Positions 34,601 to 42,339 of a stretch of DNA of 64,000 bases are shown here, piece by piece. Within the stretch, counting starts at the first letter, position 1. The number at the start of each line of letters is the position of its first letter. Where the stretch lies: assembly GCF_022024175.1 (NCBI RefSeq), contig NZ_CP091794.1, forward strand, positions 1,922,001-1,986,000, written 5' to 3'. The notes beneath the pieces were generated by a model. It was not told where the DNA came from. It saw only the letters and a list, made by a program, of their open reading frames with translations, and searched no databases. The position numbers were made by a program, and so were the translations under genes. The DNA is from Prevotella communis. Its GTDB lineage: Bacteria; Bacteroidota; Bacteroidia; Bacteroidales; Bacteroidaceae.

Positions 34601-35224
34601 GGTTACGGTGGTCTCGACCACGTGATTGCTTCTGGTGAGGACGTGAACATCCTCGTGCTCGATACTGAGGTTTACTCTAACACCGGTGGTCAGGCTTCTA
34701 AGGCTACTCCTCTTGGTGCTATCGCTCAGTTCGCTGCTCAGGGTAAGCGCATCCGCAAGAAGGATCTGGGTATGATCGCTACCACTTACGGTTATGTATA
34801 TGTAGCTCAGATTGCTATGGGCGCAGACCACGCACAGACCCTGAAGGCTATCCGCGAGGCTGAGGCATGGCACGGACCTTCAATCATCATCGCCTACGCT
34901 CCATGTATCAACCACGGTCTGAAGGCCAAGGGCGGTATGGGTAAGAGCCAGGCCGAGGAGAAGAAGGCAGTTGAGTGCGGTTACTGGCACCTGTGGCGCT
35001 ACAACCCAGCTCTGGCTGAGGAAGGCAAGAACCCATTCTCTCTCGACTCTAAGGAGCCCAACTGGGAGAACTTCCACGACTTCCTGCTCGGTGAGGTTCG
35101 TTACCTCTCTGTTAAGAAGGCTTATCCTAACGAGGCCGAGGAGCTGTTCGCTGAGGCACAGAAGATGGCTCAGCTCCGCTACAAGACTTACATCCGCAAG
35201 TCTCAGGAGAACTGGGAGGATTAA
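31646..35224 (+). CDS. nifJ: Pyruvate:ferredoxin (flavodoxin) oxidoreductase
   Basis: 1192 residues, the full length of the single-chain enzyme that oxidises pyruvate to acetyl-CoA and CO2 while reducing ferredoxin. Domains in order: N-terminal pyruvate-binding (YPITPSSPMAEHVDEW), the CoA-binding middle, two [4Fe-4S] ferredoxin-like motifs (CIQCNQCAYICPHAA near 692 and CLGCGNCADICPGNP near 750), a further Fe-S cysteine set (CSGCGETP) and the thiamine diphosphate domain (GDGASYDIGYGG, NTGGQASK near 1030). Codon use is strikingly biased to GCT, GTT and TCT compared with its neighbours, as expected for a highly expressed central enzyme. No clear -7 box was found in the 79 bases upstream; it is followed by a strong terminator. 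Confidence 0.97.
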   Translation: MAKEKKFITCDGNEAAAHVSYMFSEVAAIYPITPSSPMAEHVDEWAARGRKNLWGQNVSVQEMQSEAGAAGAVHGSLQAGALTTTFTASQGLLLMIPNMYKIAGELIPCVFDVSARTLASHSLCIFGDHQDVMACRQTGFAMFCSGSVQEVMDLTAVPHLATLETCVPFVNFFDGFRTSHEYHKIELMDQEDIRPLVKEEFVKRFRDRAMSPERPITRGTAENPETFFTHREASNQYYDAVPEVVEKYLGEISKITGREYHLFSYYGAEDADRMIILMGSATDAAREAIDYLNANGQKVGMISVHLYRPFSVKHLLASVPKTVKRIAVLDRTKEPGANGEPLYLDVKDAFYDVENKPLIVGGRYGLGSRDTTPAQIISVFNNLAMPEPKNHFTVGIVDDVTFTSLPEVEEIALGGAGMFQAKFYGLGADGTVGANKNSVKIIGDNTDKYCQAYFSYDSKKSGGFTCSHLRFGDTPIRSTYLVTTPNFVACHVQAYLHMYDVTRGLQKNGQFLLNTIFDADELEKFMPNKVKRYFAQNNITVYTINATKIAQEIGLGNRTNTILQSAFFRITGVIPVELAVEKMKAAALKSYGAKGQDVVDKNYAAIDRGGEYVQLTVKPEWANLPDDEAKVDDAPAFVKELVRPINAQAGDLLKVSDFVKHNTVDGSWQVGTAAYEKRGVEAFVPVWNKDNCIQCNQCAYICPHAAIRPFVLDDEELKGFAAAADTLEMKAPAAMKGMHFRIETSVLDCLGCGNCADICPGNPKTGKALTMAPFNPDAADMVQEAKNWEYLVKNVKSKQNLVDIKSNVKNSQFAQPLFEFSGACSGCGETPYVKLISQLFGDRQMIANATGCSSIYSASIPSTPYTKNEKGQGPVFNNSLFEDFCEFGLGMALGNKKMKERVAKLLQEMIDSDKTSAEYKALAQEWIDNKDDAEKTKEIAPKLREQIAAGAAAGCPVCTELKTLDHYLVKRSQWIIGGDGASYDIGYGGLDHVIASGEDVNILVLDTEVYSNTGGQASKATPLGAIAQFAAQGKRIRKKDLGMIATTYGYVYVAQIAMGADHAQTLKAIREAEAWHGPSIIIAYAPCINHGLKAKGGMGKSQAEEKKAVECGYWHLWRYNPALAEEGKNPFSLDSKEPNWENFHDFLLGEVRYLSVKKAYPNEAEELFAEAQKMAQLRYKTYIRKSQENWED

Positions 35225-35240
35225 TTCTCTGAATCCGTGT

Positions 35241-35310
35241 GGTCAGCGGTTCGCCCGCTGACCCACCTCTATAAAAAAGGAGCATCCGCATTTGCCGGAT
35301 GCTCTTTTTT
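35241..35310 (+). terminator. Two hairpins ending nifJ, the second an intrinsic terminator
   Basis: The first stem is GGTCAGCGG (35241-35249) with CCGCTGACC (35255-35263). The second is GAGCATCCG (35280-35288) with CGGATGCTC (35296-35304), followed by TTTTTT and preceded by AAAAAA, so it could also work on the other strand. Confidence 0.85.
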
Positions 35311-35346
35311 ATTCTACCATCAATCTTACCAAATACAAGTACGCAC

Positions 35347-35384
35347 AAAAAAAAAGAACCCTCGAAGAAAAACTTCGAGAGTTC
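35347..35384 (-). terminator. Terminator of rpsP
   Basis: Stem CTCGAAG (35361-35367) with CTTCGAG (35373-35379), extended by GAAC/GTTC. On the minus strand it is followed by a run of nine T (A at 35347-35355). Confidence 0.85.
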
Positions 35385-35419
35385 CAGTTTGATTTCTACT
35401 TGAATAAAGAAGAAGCAGA

Positions 35420-35956
35420 TTAAGCCTCTGCGGGAGCCTCTTCTGCAGCTGCCTCAGCCTCTGCGGGAGCCTCTACCTCAGCCTCTGCTGCAGCAGCAGC
35501 TGCCTTCTTGTCAGCTACCTTCTTAGCAATTGCCTCGTTAACCTTCTTCTCTTCAGCGAGAGCCTTTGCCTCAGCATCCTTCTTAGCCTTAGCTACCTCG
35601 GCTGCTACCTTGTCAAGACCCTTCTGCTTGTCAGCCTTCCATGCATCGAACTTCTTCTGTGCAGTAGCCTCGTCGAAAGCGCCCTTCTTCACGCCACCCT
35701 TAAGGTGCTTCATCAGGTAAACGCCCTCACCGCTGAGGATGTTGCGTACGGTATCAGTAGGCTGTGCGCCATTCTCTACCCAGTACAATGCACGGTCGAA
35801 ATTCAAGTCTACCGTGGCGGGATTGGTGTTAGGATTGTAAGAACCAATCTTCTCAGTGAAACGACCATCACGTGGTGCACGAGCGTCGGCGATTACGATG
35901 CTGTAGAAAGCATAGCTCTTACGGCCACCGCGCTGCAATCTGATTTTTGTTGCCAT
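35420..35956 (-). CDS. rpsP: 30S ribosomal protein S16 with long C-terminal tail
   Basis: 178 residues, about twice the length of E. coli S16. The ribosomal core is residues 1-90 ([47 protein letters not shown]). The tail (about 95-178) is Lys/Ala-rich, then Ala/Glu-rich ([16 protein letters not shown]; ending [16 protein letters not shown]), probably helical and disordered. Long S16 tails are common in Bacteroidota. Codon bias is strong, as for a highly expressed gene. It is monocistronic here, with its own promoter and terminator, not beside trmD or rplS. Confidence 0.96.
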   Translation of the reverse strand: MATKIRLQRGGRKSYAFYSIVIADARAPRDGRFTEKIGSYNPNTNPATVDLNFDRALYWVENGAQPTDTVRNILSGEGVYLMKHLKGGVKKGAFDEATAQKKFDAWKADKQKGLDKVAAEVAKAKKDAEAKALAEEKKVNEAIAKKVADKKAAAAAAEAEVEAPAEAEAAAEEAPAEA

Positions 35957-36021
35957 GTTTTAAATGTTGTTTTTGTTGTTAAAAGTTTGAATTTCATGCT
36001 CCCATCTCGTGAAAGCGGCTG

Positions 36022-36029
36022 CAAAATTA
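36022..36029 (-). promoter_or_regulatory. Promoter of rpsP
   Basis: Minus strand TAATTTTG followed by C, giving a leader of about 60 bases before the ATG at 35956. It lies just beside the AGTGAAA repeat at 36040-36078. Confidence 0.55.
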
Positions 36030-36039
36030 CGAAAAAAAA

Positions 36040-36078
36040 GTAAAAGTGGAAAGTGAAAAGTGAAAAATTTGCTCCCAC
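36040..36078 (+). repeat. AGTGAAA/GCTACCGC repeat, copy A (variant end)
   Basis: Three heptads (AGTGGAA, AGTGAAA, AGTGAAA) from 36045, then AATTTGCTCCCAC, where other copies have TTTGCTACCGC. It lies upstream of the GT2-CotH gene, in the gene's orientation. Confidence 0.7.
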
Positions 36079-36103
36079 AACGGTATTTTTAGATTTTTTT
36101 GTG

Positions 36104-36111
36104 TAATTTTG
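36104..36111 (+). promoter_or_regulatory. Probable -7 box immediately ahead of the GT2-CotH gene
   Basis: TAATTTTG lies only 8 bases before the ATG at 36120. If used, the transcript would start at or almost at the start codon. Confidence 0.4.
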
Positions 36112-36119
36112 GGCTCGAA

Positions 36120-38774
36120 ATGAAGCAAGAGCTATCGATATTAATACCTATATATAATAGTGACTGCACCAGTCAGGTGGCAGCATTAAGCCGGCAGGCG
36201 GAAGCTATCGAGGGTCTCAAGTACGAGATTATCGTAGCCGACGACGGGTCGGACAGGATGGATGATGGAAGATGGATGATGGATGATGGACAATTGTCCG
36301 CTTTCCCCCATGTGCGTTTCATTCGCCGTGAGCAGAATGTGGGCCGTGCAGCCATCCGCAATTTCCTTTGCAACGAGGCGCAGTATGCCTGGCTGCTGTT
36401 CATGGATGGCGACATGACCATTCCCTCCGACGATTTCGTACGTCGCTGGCTCGATGCCGACGTGGAGCAGGTGGGCTATGGCGGCTATATCATTGGTCGT
36501 GGCGAGGAGACCAACCTGCGCTATCTGTACGAAAGACAATGCGTGGCGATGCATACTGCCGAGGAGCGCAGGAAGCGTCCCTTCATGCATTTCCATACGT
36601 GCAACTTCCTGATTTCCAAGCCCCTGATGCAGCAATATCCCTTTGACGAGCGCTTCCATCATTATGGCTATGAAGACGTGCTCTTTGGCAAGCGCCTCCG
36701 ACAGGCAGGCATCCGGATTGTCCATCCCGATAATCCCGCAGGTTTCTTCGACTACGAGGACAACGCCCACTTCGTCAGTAAGACAGAGGAAGGTTTGCGC
36801 ACGCTCAAGGAATTCCGTAGCGACCTGCGCGGCTACTCCCAGATGCTCACCTTCGTGGACGGCATCCATATCTCAGCCGTGAAAAGCGTCATCCGCCTGT
36901 GGCATCGCCTCTTTGGTACATGGGAACGCCGTAACCTCTGTAGCGAGAAGCCCTCGCTCCGGCTGTTCAAACTCTATAAACTGGGCTATTTCCTATCGCT
37001 GGCGAAACTCCTGCTTATATTTATCTTATCTACCCCTATTGCAGCACAGACACCCTTTATAACGGCCATCACGGAACGAGGCTACAACGAGAATGTCCAA
37101 GACCTGAGCGATTCTATGACCATTAAGATTGACGAACCTACACTGGCATTCGTCAACCTGACCGGCTTTTCCCAACTGCCTACAAAAAAGACTGACATAC
37201 AAAAGGGCTATCTGGAGATGTACGACGGTAACGGTCACTATTTCCGAAAACCCGTAACCCTGAACGGCCAAGGCGACTATACCATGCGCTACCCCAAGAA
37301 AAACTTCTCATGCCATTTCACCGATGCCACTTGGAACGAAGACGGGGCTCCTGACCTGAAGTTTGGCGACTGGGTGAAACAAGACGGTTTTCATCTCAAG
37401 GCTTTCTATACCGACTACGCCCGTGGACTCGGAGAGGCAGCCTACAAACTATTCAGTCAGATGATTGCCGACCGACCTCCTTATTGGGAGCGCGGGGGCT
37501 ATTACGAGAGCAGCGAAGCCCGTTGCTTCCCCGACGGATTCCCCTGTATTGTCTATGTCAAAGGTGATTTCTACGGCATCTATGCCTGGCAGTTAAAGAA
37601 GCACCGCAAGAATATGAACCAGAAAAAAAAACGCGCTTCCCATATCCATCTGGACGGTAATCTGAACGACCAATACCTCTTCAAAGGAACAATCAGTTGG
37701 AACCGCTTCGAGGTACGCACGCCTAAAACGCTCTACACCATCCAGGGAGAAGTCTACGATGGCAACAGTCCGAAGGAACTCATCGACGAAAACAGTCCGC
37801 TCTACATCGTAGATGACGAGCCAGACAGTATCCGCAAGGCCAAGGAATTGTCTGCCGAGGTGAAGCAACATATTCAGGAGCTAAGCCAATACTGGTCAGT
37901 CCTGACAGACATCGAGGCCCAGGAAGCCAGCATCGAACAGATGCGACAGGAGATAGAGCAACATTTTGACACAGACGCACTTATCGACTATGCCGTACAT
38001 TACTATTTCACTCGCAATGGCGACGGTTCCCAGAAAAACTGGCAATGGTTTACCTACGACGGACATCGATGGATGGTGACTCCCTATGATCTTGATCAGA
38101 CCTTCGGCGTAGGACTCTATGGCAACATCGAACCGCCTTACCGTCCTGTAGAGAAACTGACATCGGGCCCTTTCTACTGGATTAACAAATACTATGCCGA
38201 CGATATCGCAGACCGTTATATCACCCTGCGAGAGAATGGTGTGTTTGACTATGACAACGTGGTGGCTATCATCGACGATTGGCGAGCACGCATAGGCGAA
38301 GCGTTCTATGCTGCGGAAGAGGAACGCTGGCCTCTGAGTCCTTGCTATAGTGATGCCGTCTGCAATAGTGGATGGGAGACTGTGCCGCTGGACGACCCAG
38401 AGTACTACCTCTCAGGACAAGGTTCCTATAAAGCCACAAAAGAATATCATACTGGTGACGTATGCTGGCTTGAGGGCAGACTATGGCGGGCCACCACTAC
38501 AATCACAGGCGTAAAACCATTCATCACCAATGCCAACAAAGACAGCGAAGAACGTATCCATAATTGGGTGAAGGGCCGTATCGAGTTCCTTGATACCTAC
38601 TTTGCCTATACGCCCGATGCCATTGAAGATATTATCATAGCAGAATCCCCAAAGGACAAGCGTCTTGCGGGCATCTATACGCTTGCTGGCATCAAGATCA
38701 GCACCCCATTAACAGGCAAAACCTATATCTTCAGATATTCCAACGGTACCTCACGTAAGGTACACATACAATAA
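36120..38774 (+). CDS. Glycosyltransferase family 2 fused to a CotH-kinase domain
   Basis: 884 residues from ATG 36120 (an upstream GTG at 36099 lies before the -7 box). Residues 1-285 are a GT-A fold GT2 (SILIPIYNSD, IVADDGSD, LFMDGDMTIP, GYEDVLFGKRL). Residues about 291-310 are a hydrophobic segment ending STPIAAQ, like a membrane anchor or internal signal peptide. From about 320 to 730 is a CotH-like domain with the two conserved acidic motifs (RNGDGSQKN and TPYDLDQTFG, about 630-663). A chitin-binding-like module (YHTGDVCWLEGRLWRA) follows, then a tail GIYTLAGIKI...TYIFRYSNG resembling secretion-sorting ends. No in-frame Met precedes the hydrophobic segment, so two separate genes are unlikely. 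Five 7-base units insert RMDDGRWMMDDGQ in the GT2 part. Confidence 0.87.
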   Translation: MKQELSILIPIYNSDCTSQVAALSRQAEAIEGLKYEIIVADDGSDRMDDGRWMMDDGQLSAFPHVRFIRREQNVGRAAIRNFLCNEAQYAWLLFMDGDMTIPSDDFVRRWLDADVEQVGYGGYIIGRGEETNLRYLYERQCVAMHTAEERRKRPFMHFHTCNFLISKPLMQQYPFDERFHHYGYEDVLFGKRLRQAGIRIVHPDNPAGFFDYEDNAHFVSKTEEGLRTLKEFRSDLRGYSQMLTFVDGIHISAVKSVIRLWHRLFGTWERRNLCSEKPSLRLFKLYKLGYFLSLAKLLLIFILSTPIAAQTPFITAITERGYNENVQDLSDSMTIKIDEPTLAFVNLTGFSQLPTKKTDIQKGYLEMYDGNGHYFRKPVTLNGQGDYTMRYPKKNFSCHFTDATWNEDGAPDLKFGDWVKQDGFHLKAFYTDYARGLGEAAYKLFSQMIADRPPYWERGGYYESSEARCFPDGFPCIVYVKGDFYGIYAWQLKKHRKNMNQKKKRASHIHLDGNLNDQYLFKGTISWNRFEVRTPKTLYTIQGEVYDGNSPKELIDENSPLYIVDDEPDSIRKAKELSAEVKQHIQELSQYWSVLTDIEAQEASIEQMRQEIEQHFDTDALIDYAVHYYFTRNGDGSQKNWQWFTYDGHRWMVTPYDLDQTFGVGLYGNIEPPYRPVEKLTSGPFYWINKYYADDIADRYITLRENGVFDYDNVVAIIDDWRARIGEAFYAAEEERWPLSPCYSDAVCNSGWETVPLDDPEYYLSGQGSYKATKEYHTGDVCWLEGRLWRATTTITGVKPFITNANKDSEERIHNWVKGRIEFLDTYFAYTPDAIEDIIIAESPKDKRLAGIYTLAGIKISTPLTGKTYIFRYSNGTSRKVHIQ
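36257..36291. repeat. Five GATGGAT-type heptads inside the GT2 domain
   Basis: GATGGAT, GATGGAA, GATGGAT, GATGGAT, GATGGAC in a row, coding for a Met/Asp/Gly-rich insertion just after the IVADDGSD motif. Confidence 0.85.
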
Positions 38775-38793
38775 TCAATAACTAAAACAAATT

Positions 38794-39114
38794 ATGATCA
38801 AAAGATTCGCATTCAAGATGTTCCTGAAGCCAGGCTTCGAGGAAGAGTACGAGAAACGTCACGCCGCCATCTGGCCGGAACTCAAACAGATGATTAAGGA
38901 GCAGGGCGTACAAAACTACAGTATCTACTGGGACAAGGACACCAATATCCTCTTTGCCTATCAGGAATGTACCAAGGAGGGCAACTCGCAGGATACGGAG
39001 AACGTGGACCCCATCACCCAGCGCTGGTGGGACATGATGGCCGACATCATGGAGGTGAACCCCGATAATTCGCCAGTCACCATTCCCCTGCCCGAGTTAT
39101 TCCATCTCGACTAA
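38794..39114 (+). CDS. rhaM: L-rhamnose mutarotase
   Basis: 106 residues, full family length (DUF718). It interconverts the anomers of L-rhamnose. The family pattern is clear: FAFKMFLKPGFEEEYEKRH with the catalytic His near 23, IWPELKQMIKEQG, NYSIYWDKDTNILFAY, and RWWDMMADIMEVNPDNSP with the paired Trp. It lies 19 bases after the CotH fusion gene and its last 18 bases overlap the end of the convergent sugar-kinase gene. No other rhamnose gene is in the window. Confidence 0.95.
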   Translation: MIKRFAFKMFLKPGFEEEYEKRHAAIWPELKQMIKEQGVQNYSIYWDKDTNILFAYQECTKEGNSQDTENVDPITQRWWDMMADIMEVNPDNSPVTIPLPELFHLD

Positions 39115-39930
39115 GGCATCCAGAGGGCTACGCACAATTTTTCCGAGTGTGTAGCCTTCTTCCTTGACCGCCTTTTCCAATTGTTGCTGATAGTAAAAGG
39201 CGATGCTGCCCACGGCATTAATGGGCAGATCCTTGCGCTGATAGGGCGCTATGTCCCGCTGGATAAAGTCGCGGAAGTTATCAATCACCAACTGCTCTAT
39301 CTGCGGATTCCCTATCTGCTCATGGATAAAAGCAGAGAGCGAAGCCAACCACCTGTTAGCCATCGGCTGACGATAGACGCGCTCTATGACCTGCGCCATC
39401 GACATCCCAGAATAAGCCTCAAAAGCCACTTTTACTTCGTTTGATAACCTATTCTTATACAATGCATTAAGAAAGCGCGCTCCAAGTACTGCTCCACTAC
39501 CCTCATCACCGAGTATATACCCCATTGGCGGTGTGTTTTTCACAATGCGCTCACCGTCATACAGACACGAGTTTGCCCCCGTTCCCAAAATGCAGGCTAT
39601 TCCCTCCTCGTTGTTACAAAGCGCACGCGCCGCACCCAGCAAGTCGCCATGTGCCTCTATATGCTCCGCCTGCGGAAAAGCCTCGCCCAGCAATCGTCTC
39701 ATCTTCTCCTCCAACTCAGGGCGCACCCCACTGCCGTAGAAGAGAATTGATGTAAGATGTCTGATGTCTGATGTCAGCTGCGGCAACAGTTCATCTTTCA
39801 AGATTCCGCGTATTGTGTCTTCGTCCTGATGAAACGGATTGATACCCTGCGTCTGCATCCGCATCCCCATGAAAGCCCAGTCCGTCTTTGTGCTTCCGCT
39901 ATCAGCTATCAATACAGAATGATTTTCCAT
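39097..39930 (-). CDS. BadF/BadG-type sugar (N-acetylglucosamine-like) kinase
   Basis: 277 residues from ATG 39928-39930. An upstream extension of 15 residues is hydrophobic and lies between promoter and start, so I exclude it. It is an ASKHA-fold ATPase: the phosphate 1 motif is LIADSGSTKTDWAF, followed by LFYGSGV, EAHGDLLGAARAL, ILGTGANSCLYDG and GYILGDEGSGAVLG. Eukaryotic and bacterial relatives phosphorylate N-acetylglucosamine or act in muropeptide recycling, but the substrate cannot be fixed. Four 7-base units (39749-39776) code for SDIRHLTS. It has its own -7 box on the minus strand, back-to-back with hisG's promoter. Confidence 0.87.
   Translation of the reverse strand: MENHSVLIADSGSTKTDWAFMGMRMQTQGINPFHQDEDTIRGILKDELLPQLTSDIRHLTSILFYGSGVRPELEEKMRRLLGEAFPQAEHIEAHGDLLGAARALCNNEEGIACILGTGANSCLYDGERIVKNTPPMGYILGDEGSGAVLGARFLNALYKNRLSNEVKVAFEAYSGMSMAQVIERVYRQPMANRWLASLSAFIHEQIGNPQIEQLVIDNFRDFIQRDIAPYQRKDLPINAVGSIAFYYQQQLEKAVKEEGYTLGKIVRSPLDALVEME
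39749..39776. repeat. Four GATGTCT-type heptads inside the sugar-kinase gene
   Basis: On the plus strand: GATGTAA, GATGTCT, GATGTCT, GATGTCA. The minus-strand frame stays open across it. Confidence 0.8.
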
Positions 39931-39994
39931 ATAAATAATAATCAAAAAGAGTATAAATATACTCACAAGTACCAAAAAAGTCGTTATTTTGGTG

Positions 39995-40002
39995 CAAAAG
40001 TA
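39995..40002 (-). promoter_or_regulatory. Probable -7 box of the sugar-kinase gene
   Basis: Minus strand TACTTTTG followed by C, about 65 bases ahead of the ATG at 39930. The -33 element is not well placed. Confidence 0.4.
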
Positions 40003-40034
40003 AGCATTTTATTGCAAATTAAAGAAAAAAACAG

Positions 40035-40042
40035 TAATTTTG
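40035..40042 (+). promoter_or_regulatory. Promoter of hisGDC
   Basis: TAATTTTG followed by C, with TTG at 40012-40014, 20 bases upstream. The leader to the hisG ATG at 40086 is about 35-40 bases and holds two GGTAAAAA repeats. There is no room for a histidine leader peptide and attenuator. Confidence 0.6.
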
Positions 40043-40085
40043 CAAACGAATATATTAAGAAGAAGGTAAAAAGGTAAAAAAGAAT

Positions 40086-40937
40086 ATGCTTAGAATTGCA
40101 GTACAATCAAAAGGCCGCCTCTTCGAGGACACGATGCAGTTGCTTAGTGAGGCCGACATCAAAGTAAGTGCCAGCAAACGTACGCTGCTGGTCGAGGCAA
40201 CCAATTTTCCCTTAGAGGTACTCTATCTGCGTGATGATGATATTCCCCAGAGTGTTGCCTCTGGTGTAGCAGACATCGGCGTTGTTGGCGAGAACGAATT
40301 TGTGGAGAAGGGTGCCGAGGCCGACATCATCTCTCGTTTGGGTTTCAGCAAGTGCCGTTTGTCGCTGGCTATCCCCAAGGATATCGACTACAAAGGTCTT
40401 GAGTGGTTCAACGGCAAGACCATTGCCACGTCCTATCCCGTCATCCTGAAGAAATTTCTGACCGATAATCAAATCAATGCCGAAATCCACGTAATCACCG
40501 GTAGCGTAGAGATTAGCCCGGGCATCGGACTGGCCGATGCTATCTTCGATATCGTGAGCAGCGGCTCTACACTGGTCAGCAACAACCTGCGTGAGGTAGA
40601 GATTGTCATGAAGAGCGAGGCTCTGCTCATTGGCCACCCCGGCATGAGTCAGGAGAAGAAAGACCTGCTCAACCAGATGCTGTTCCGTTTCGAGGCCGTT
40701 CGTGAGGCTGAGGACAAGAAATACGTACGGATGAATGCTCCCAAGGCCCGTCTGCAGGAGATCATCAGCGTGCTGCCTGGTCTGAAGAGTCCCACCATCA
40801 TTCCTCTGGCCGACGAGGAGTGGTGCTCAGTACACACCGTGCTCGACCAGAAGCGTTTCTGGGAGATCATCGGCCAGCTGAAGGAACTGGGTGCTCAGGG
40901 CATTCTGGTGACACCAATCGAGAAGATGATCCTCTAG
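40086..40937 (+). CDS. hisG: ATP phosphoribosyltransferase (long form)
   Basis: 283 residues. It joins ATP and PRPP in the first step of histidine synthesis. The catalytic core is LRIAVQSKGRLFEDTMQLL, DIGVVGENEF, CRLSLAIPK and the PRPP loop DAIFDIVSSGSTLVSNNL. The extra C-terminal domain (about 210-283, ending WCSVHTVLDQKRFWEIIGQL and LVTPIEKMIL) is the ACT-like regulatory part of the long form, which binds histidine, so no HisZ is needed. First gene of a three-gene his operon; hisD follows after 72 bases that contain two copies of the GCTACCGC repeat. Confidence 0.97.
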   Translation: MLRIAVQSKGRLFEDTMQLLSEADIKVSASKRTLLVEATNFPLEVLYLRDDDIPQSVASGVADIGVVGENEFVEKGAEADIISRLGFSKCRLSLAIPKDIDYKGLEWFNGKTIATSYPVILKKFLTDNQINAEIHVITGSVEISPGIGLADAIFDIVSSGSTLVSNNLREVEIVMKSEALLIGHPGMSQEKKDLLNQMLFRFEAVREAEDKKYVRMNAPKARLQEIISVLPGLKSPTIIPLADEEWCSVHTVLDQKRFWEIIGQLKELGAQGILVTPIEKMIL

Positions 40938-40952
40938 AAGGGTATAGGGGAA

Positions 40953-41005
40953 AGTGAAAAGTGAAAAATTTGCTACCGCTTTTAAAGTGAAGAATTTGCT
41001 ACCGC
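40953..41005 (+). repeat. AGTGAAA/GCTACCGC repeat, copies B1 and B2 (hisG-hisD gap)
   Basis: Copy B1 (40953-40980) has two AGTGAAA heptads, then AATTTGCTACCGCT. Copy B2 (40984-41005) has AAAGTGAAGAATTTGCTACCGC. The hisD ATG is only 4 bases after B2. Confidence 0.85.
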
Positions 41006-41009
41006 AGAG

Positions 41010-42296
41010 ATGAACATTATCAAATATCCCAAACAGGAAGAATGGGCAGAAATCTGCCAGCGTCCACATCTGGACATCACACAGCTGCAGGCCACGGTCA
41101 ATACCGTGCTCACCGATGTGCGCACAAGGGGTGACGAAGCCGTGAAGGAATATGAAGAGCGCTTCGACCATGCCGTGCTCACATCCCTGGCTGTCACAGA
41201 GGCTGAAATCGACGAGGCCGAGCGCCTGGTTAGTGAGGAACTGAAAGCCGCCATCGTGCTGGCCCATGAAAACATCCATCAGTTCCATGCTGCCCAGAAG
41301 TTCGAAGGCCATAAGATTCAGACGCGTGAGGGTGTGACCTGCTGGCAGAAGAGTGTCGCAATCGAGAAAGTAGGACTGTATATCCCCGGAGGCACCGCCC
41401 CACTCTTCTCTACCGTCCTCATGCTGGCCACGCCTGCCAAGATTGCCGGATGCCGTGAGATAGTACTCTGCACGCCTCCCAACCGCGAGGGCAAGGTGAA
41501 TCCCGCCATCCTCGTAGCAGCCCGTGTGGCTGGCGTCAGCAAGATTTTCAAGGCTGGTGGCGTTCAGGCTATCGGCGCCATGGCCTACGGCACACAGTCT
41601 GTGCCCAAGGTCTTCAAGATATTCGGTCCTGGCAACCAGTATGTGATGGCTGCCAAGCAACAGGTATCGCTGGGAGAGGTGGCTATCGACATGCCTGCCG
41701 GTCCCAGTGAGGTCTGCGTCCTGGCCGACGAGACCGCTAATCCTGCCTTCGTGGCTGCCGACCTCCTCTCACAGGCTGAGCACGGCATCGACTCCCAGGT
41801 ACTGCTCATAAGCACCTCCGAGGACATGATGCAGCAGGTTCAGGCCGAGGTGGAACGCCAGCTCAACCTCCTGCCCCGTAAGGAGATTGCCCAGAAGGCA
41901 CTCGAGAACAGTCGCATGGTGCTTGTTGCCTCTGCCGACGAGATGATGGCGCTCTCTAACGCCTACGCGCCCGAACATCTCATTATTCAGACCAAGAACT
42001 ACGACGAGATGGCTGCTCAGGTCATCAATGCCGGTAGCGTCTTTCTGGGACAGTATGCCTGCGAGAGTGCCGGCGACTATGCCAGCGGTACCAACCACAC
42101 GCTGCCTACCCACGGCTATGCCACGGCCTATAGCGGCGTCAATCTCGACAGCTACTGCCGCAAGATCACCTTCCAGCATCTCACCGAAGAGGGCGTACGC
42201 CAGATTGGCCGTGCCGTAGAACTGATGGCAGGTGCCGAACAGCTGGATGCCCACAAGAATGCGATGAGCGTTCGATTGAACGCAATCGAGAAGTGA
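41010..42296 (+). CDS. hisD: Histidinol dehydrogenase
   Basis: 428 residues, normal length. It performs the last two oxidations of histidine synthesis with NAD+ and zinc. Family motifs: VRTRGDEAVKEYEERFD, GLYIPGGTAPLFSTVLM (nucleotide binding), GGVQAIGAMAYGT, FGPGNQYVMAAKQQV, IDMPAGPSEVCVLAD, DLLSQAEHGIDSQ (Gln and His zinc ligands), YAPEHLI and SAGDYASGTNHTLPT. Second his gene; hisC follows after 43 bases carrying copy C of the repeat. Confidence 0.97.
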   Translation: MNIIKYPKQEEWAEICQRPHLDITQLQATVNTVLTDVRTRGDEAVKEYEERFDHAVLTSLAVTEAEIDEAERLVSEELKAAIVLAHENIHQFHAAQKFEGHKIQTREGVTCWQKSVAIEKVGLYIPGGTAPLFSTVLMLATPAKIAGCREIVLCTPPNREGKVNPAILVAARVAGVSKIFKAGGVQAIGAMAYGTQSVPKVFKIFGPGNQYVMAAKQQVSLGEVAIDMPAGPSEVCVLADETANPAFVAADLLSQAEHGIDSQVLLISTSEDMMQQVQAEVERQLNLLPRKEIAQKALENSRMVLVASADEMMALSNAYAPEHLIIQTKNYDEMAAQVINAGSVFLGQYACESAGDYASGTNHTLPTHGYATAYSGVNLDSYCRKITFQHLTEEGVRQIGRAVELMAGAEQLDAHKNAMSVRLNAIEK

Positions 42297-42319
42297 ATAG
42301 TGAAAAATTGGCTACCGCT
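42291..42319 (+). repeat. AGTGAAA/GCTACCGC repeat, copy C (hisD-hisC gap)
   Basis: AAGTGAATAGTGAAAAATTG followed by GCTACCGCT, overlapping the last two codons of hisD and the stop (TGA at 42294-42296). It ends 20 bases ahead of the hisC ATG. Confidence 0.8.
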
Positions 42320-42339
42320 ACAACTAATTATTGAGAATT

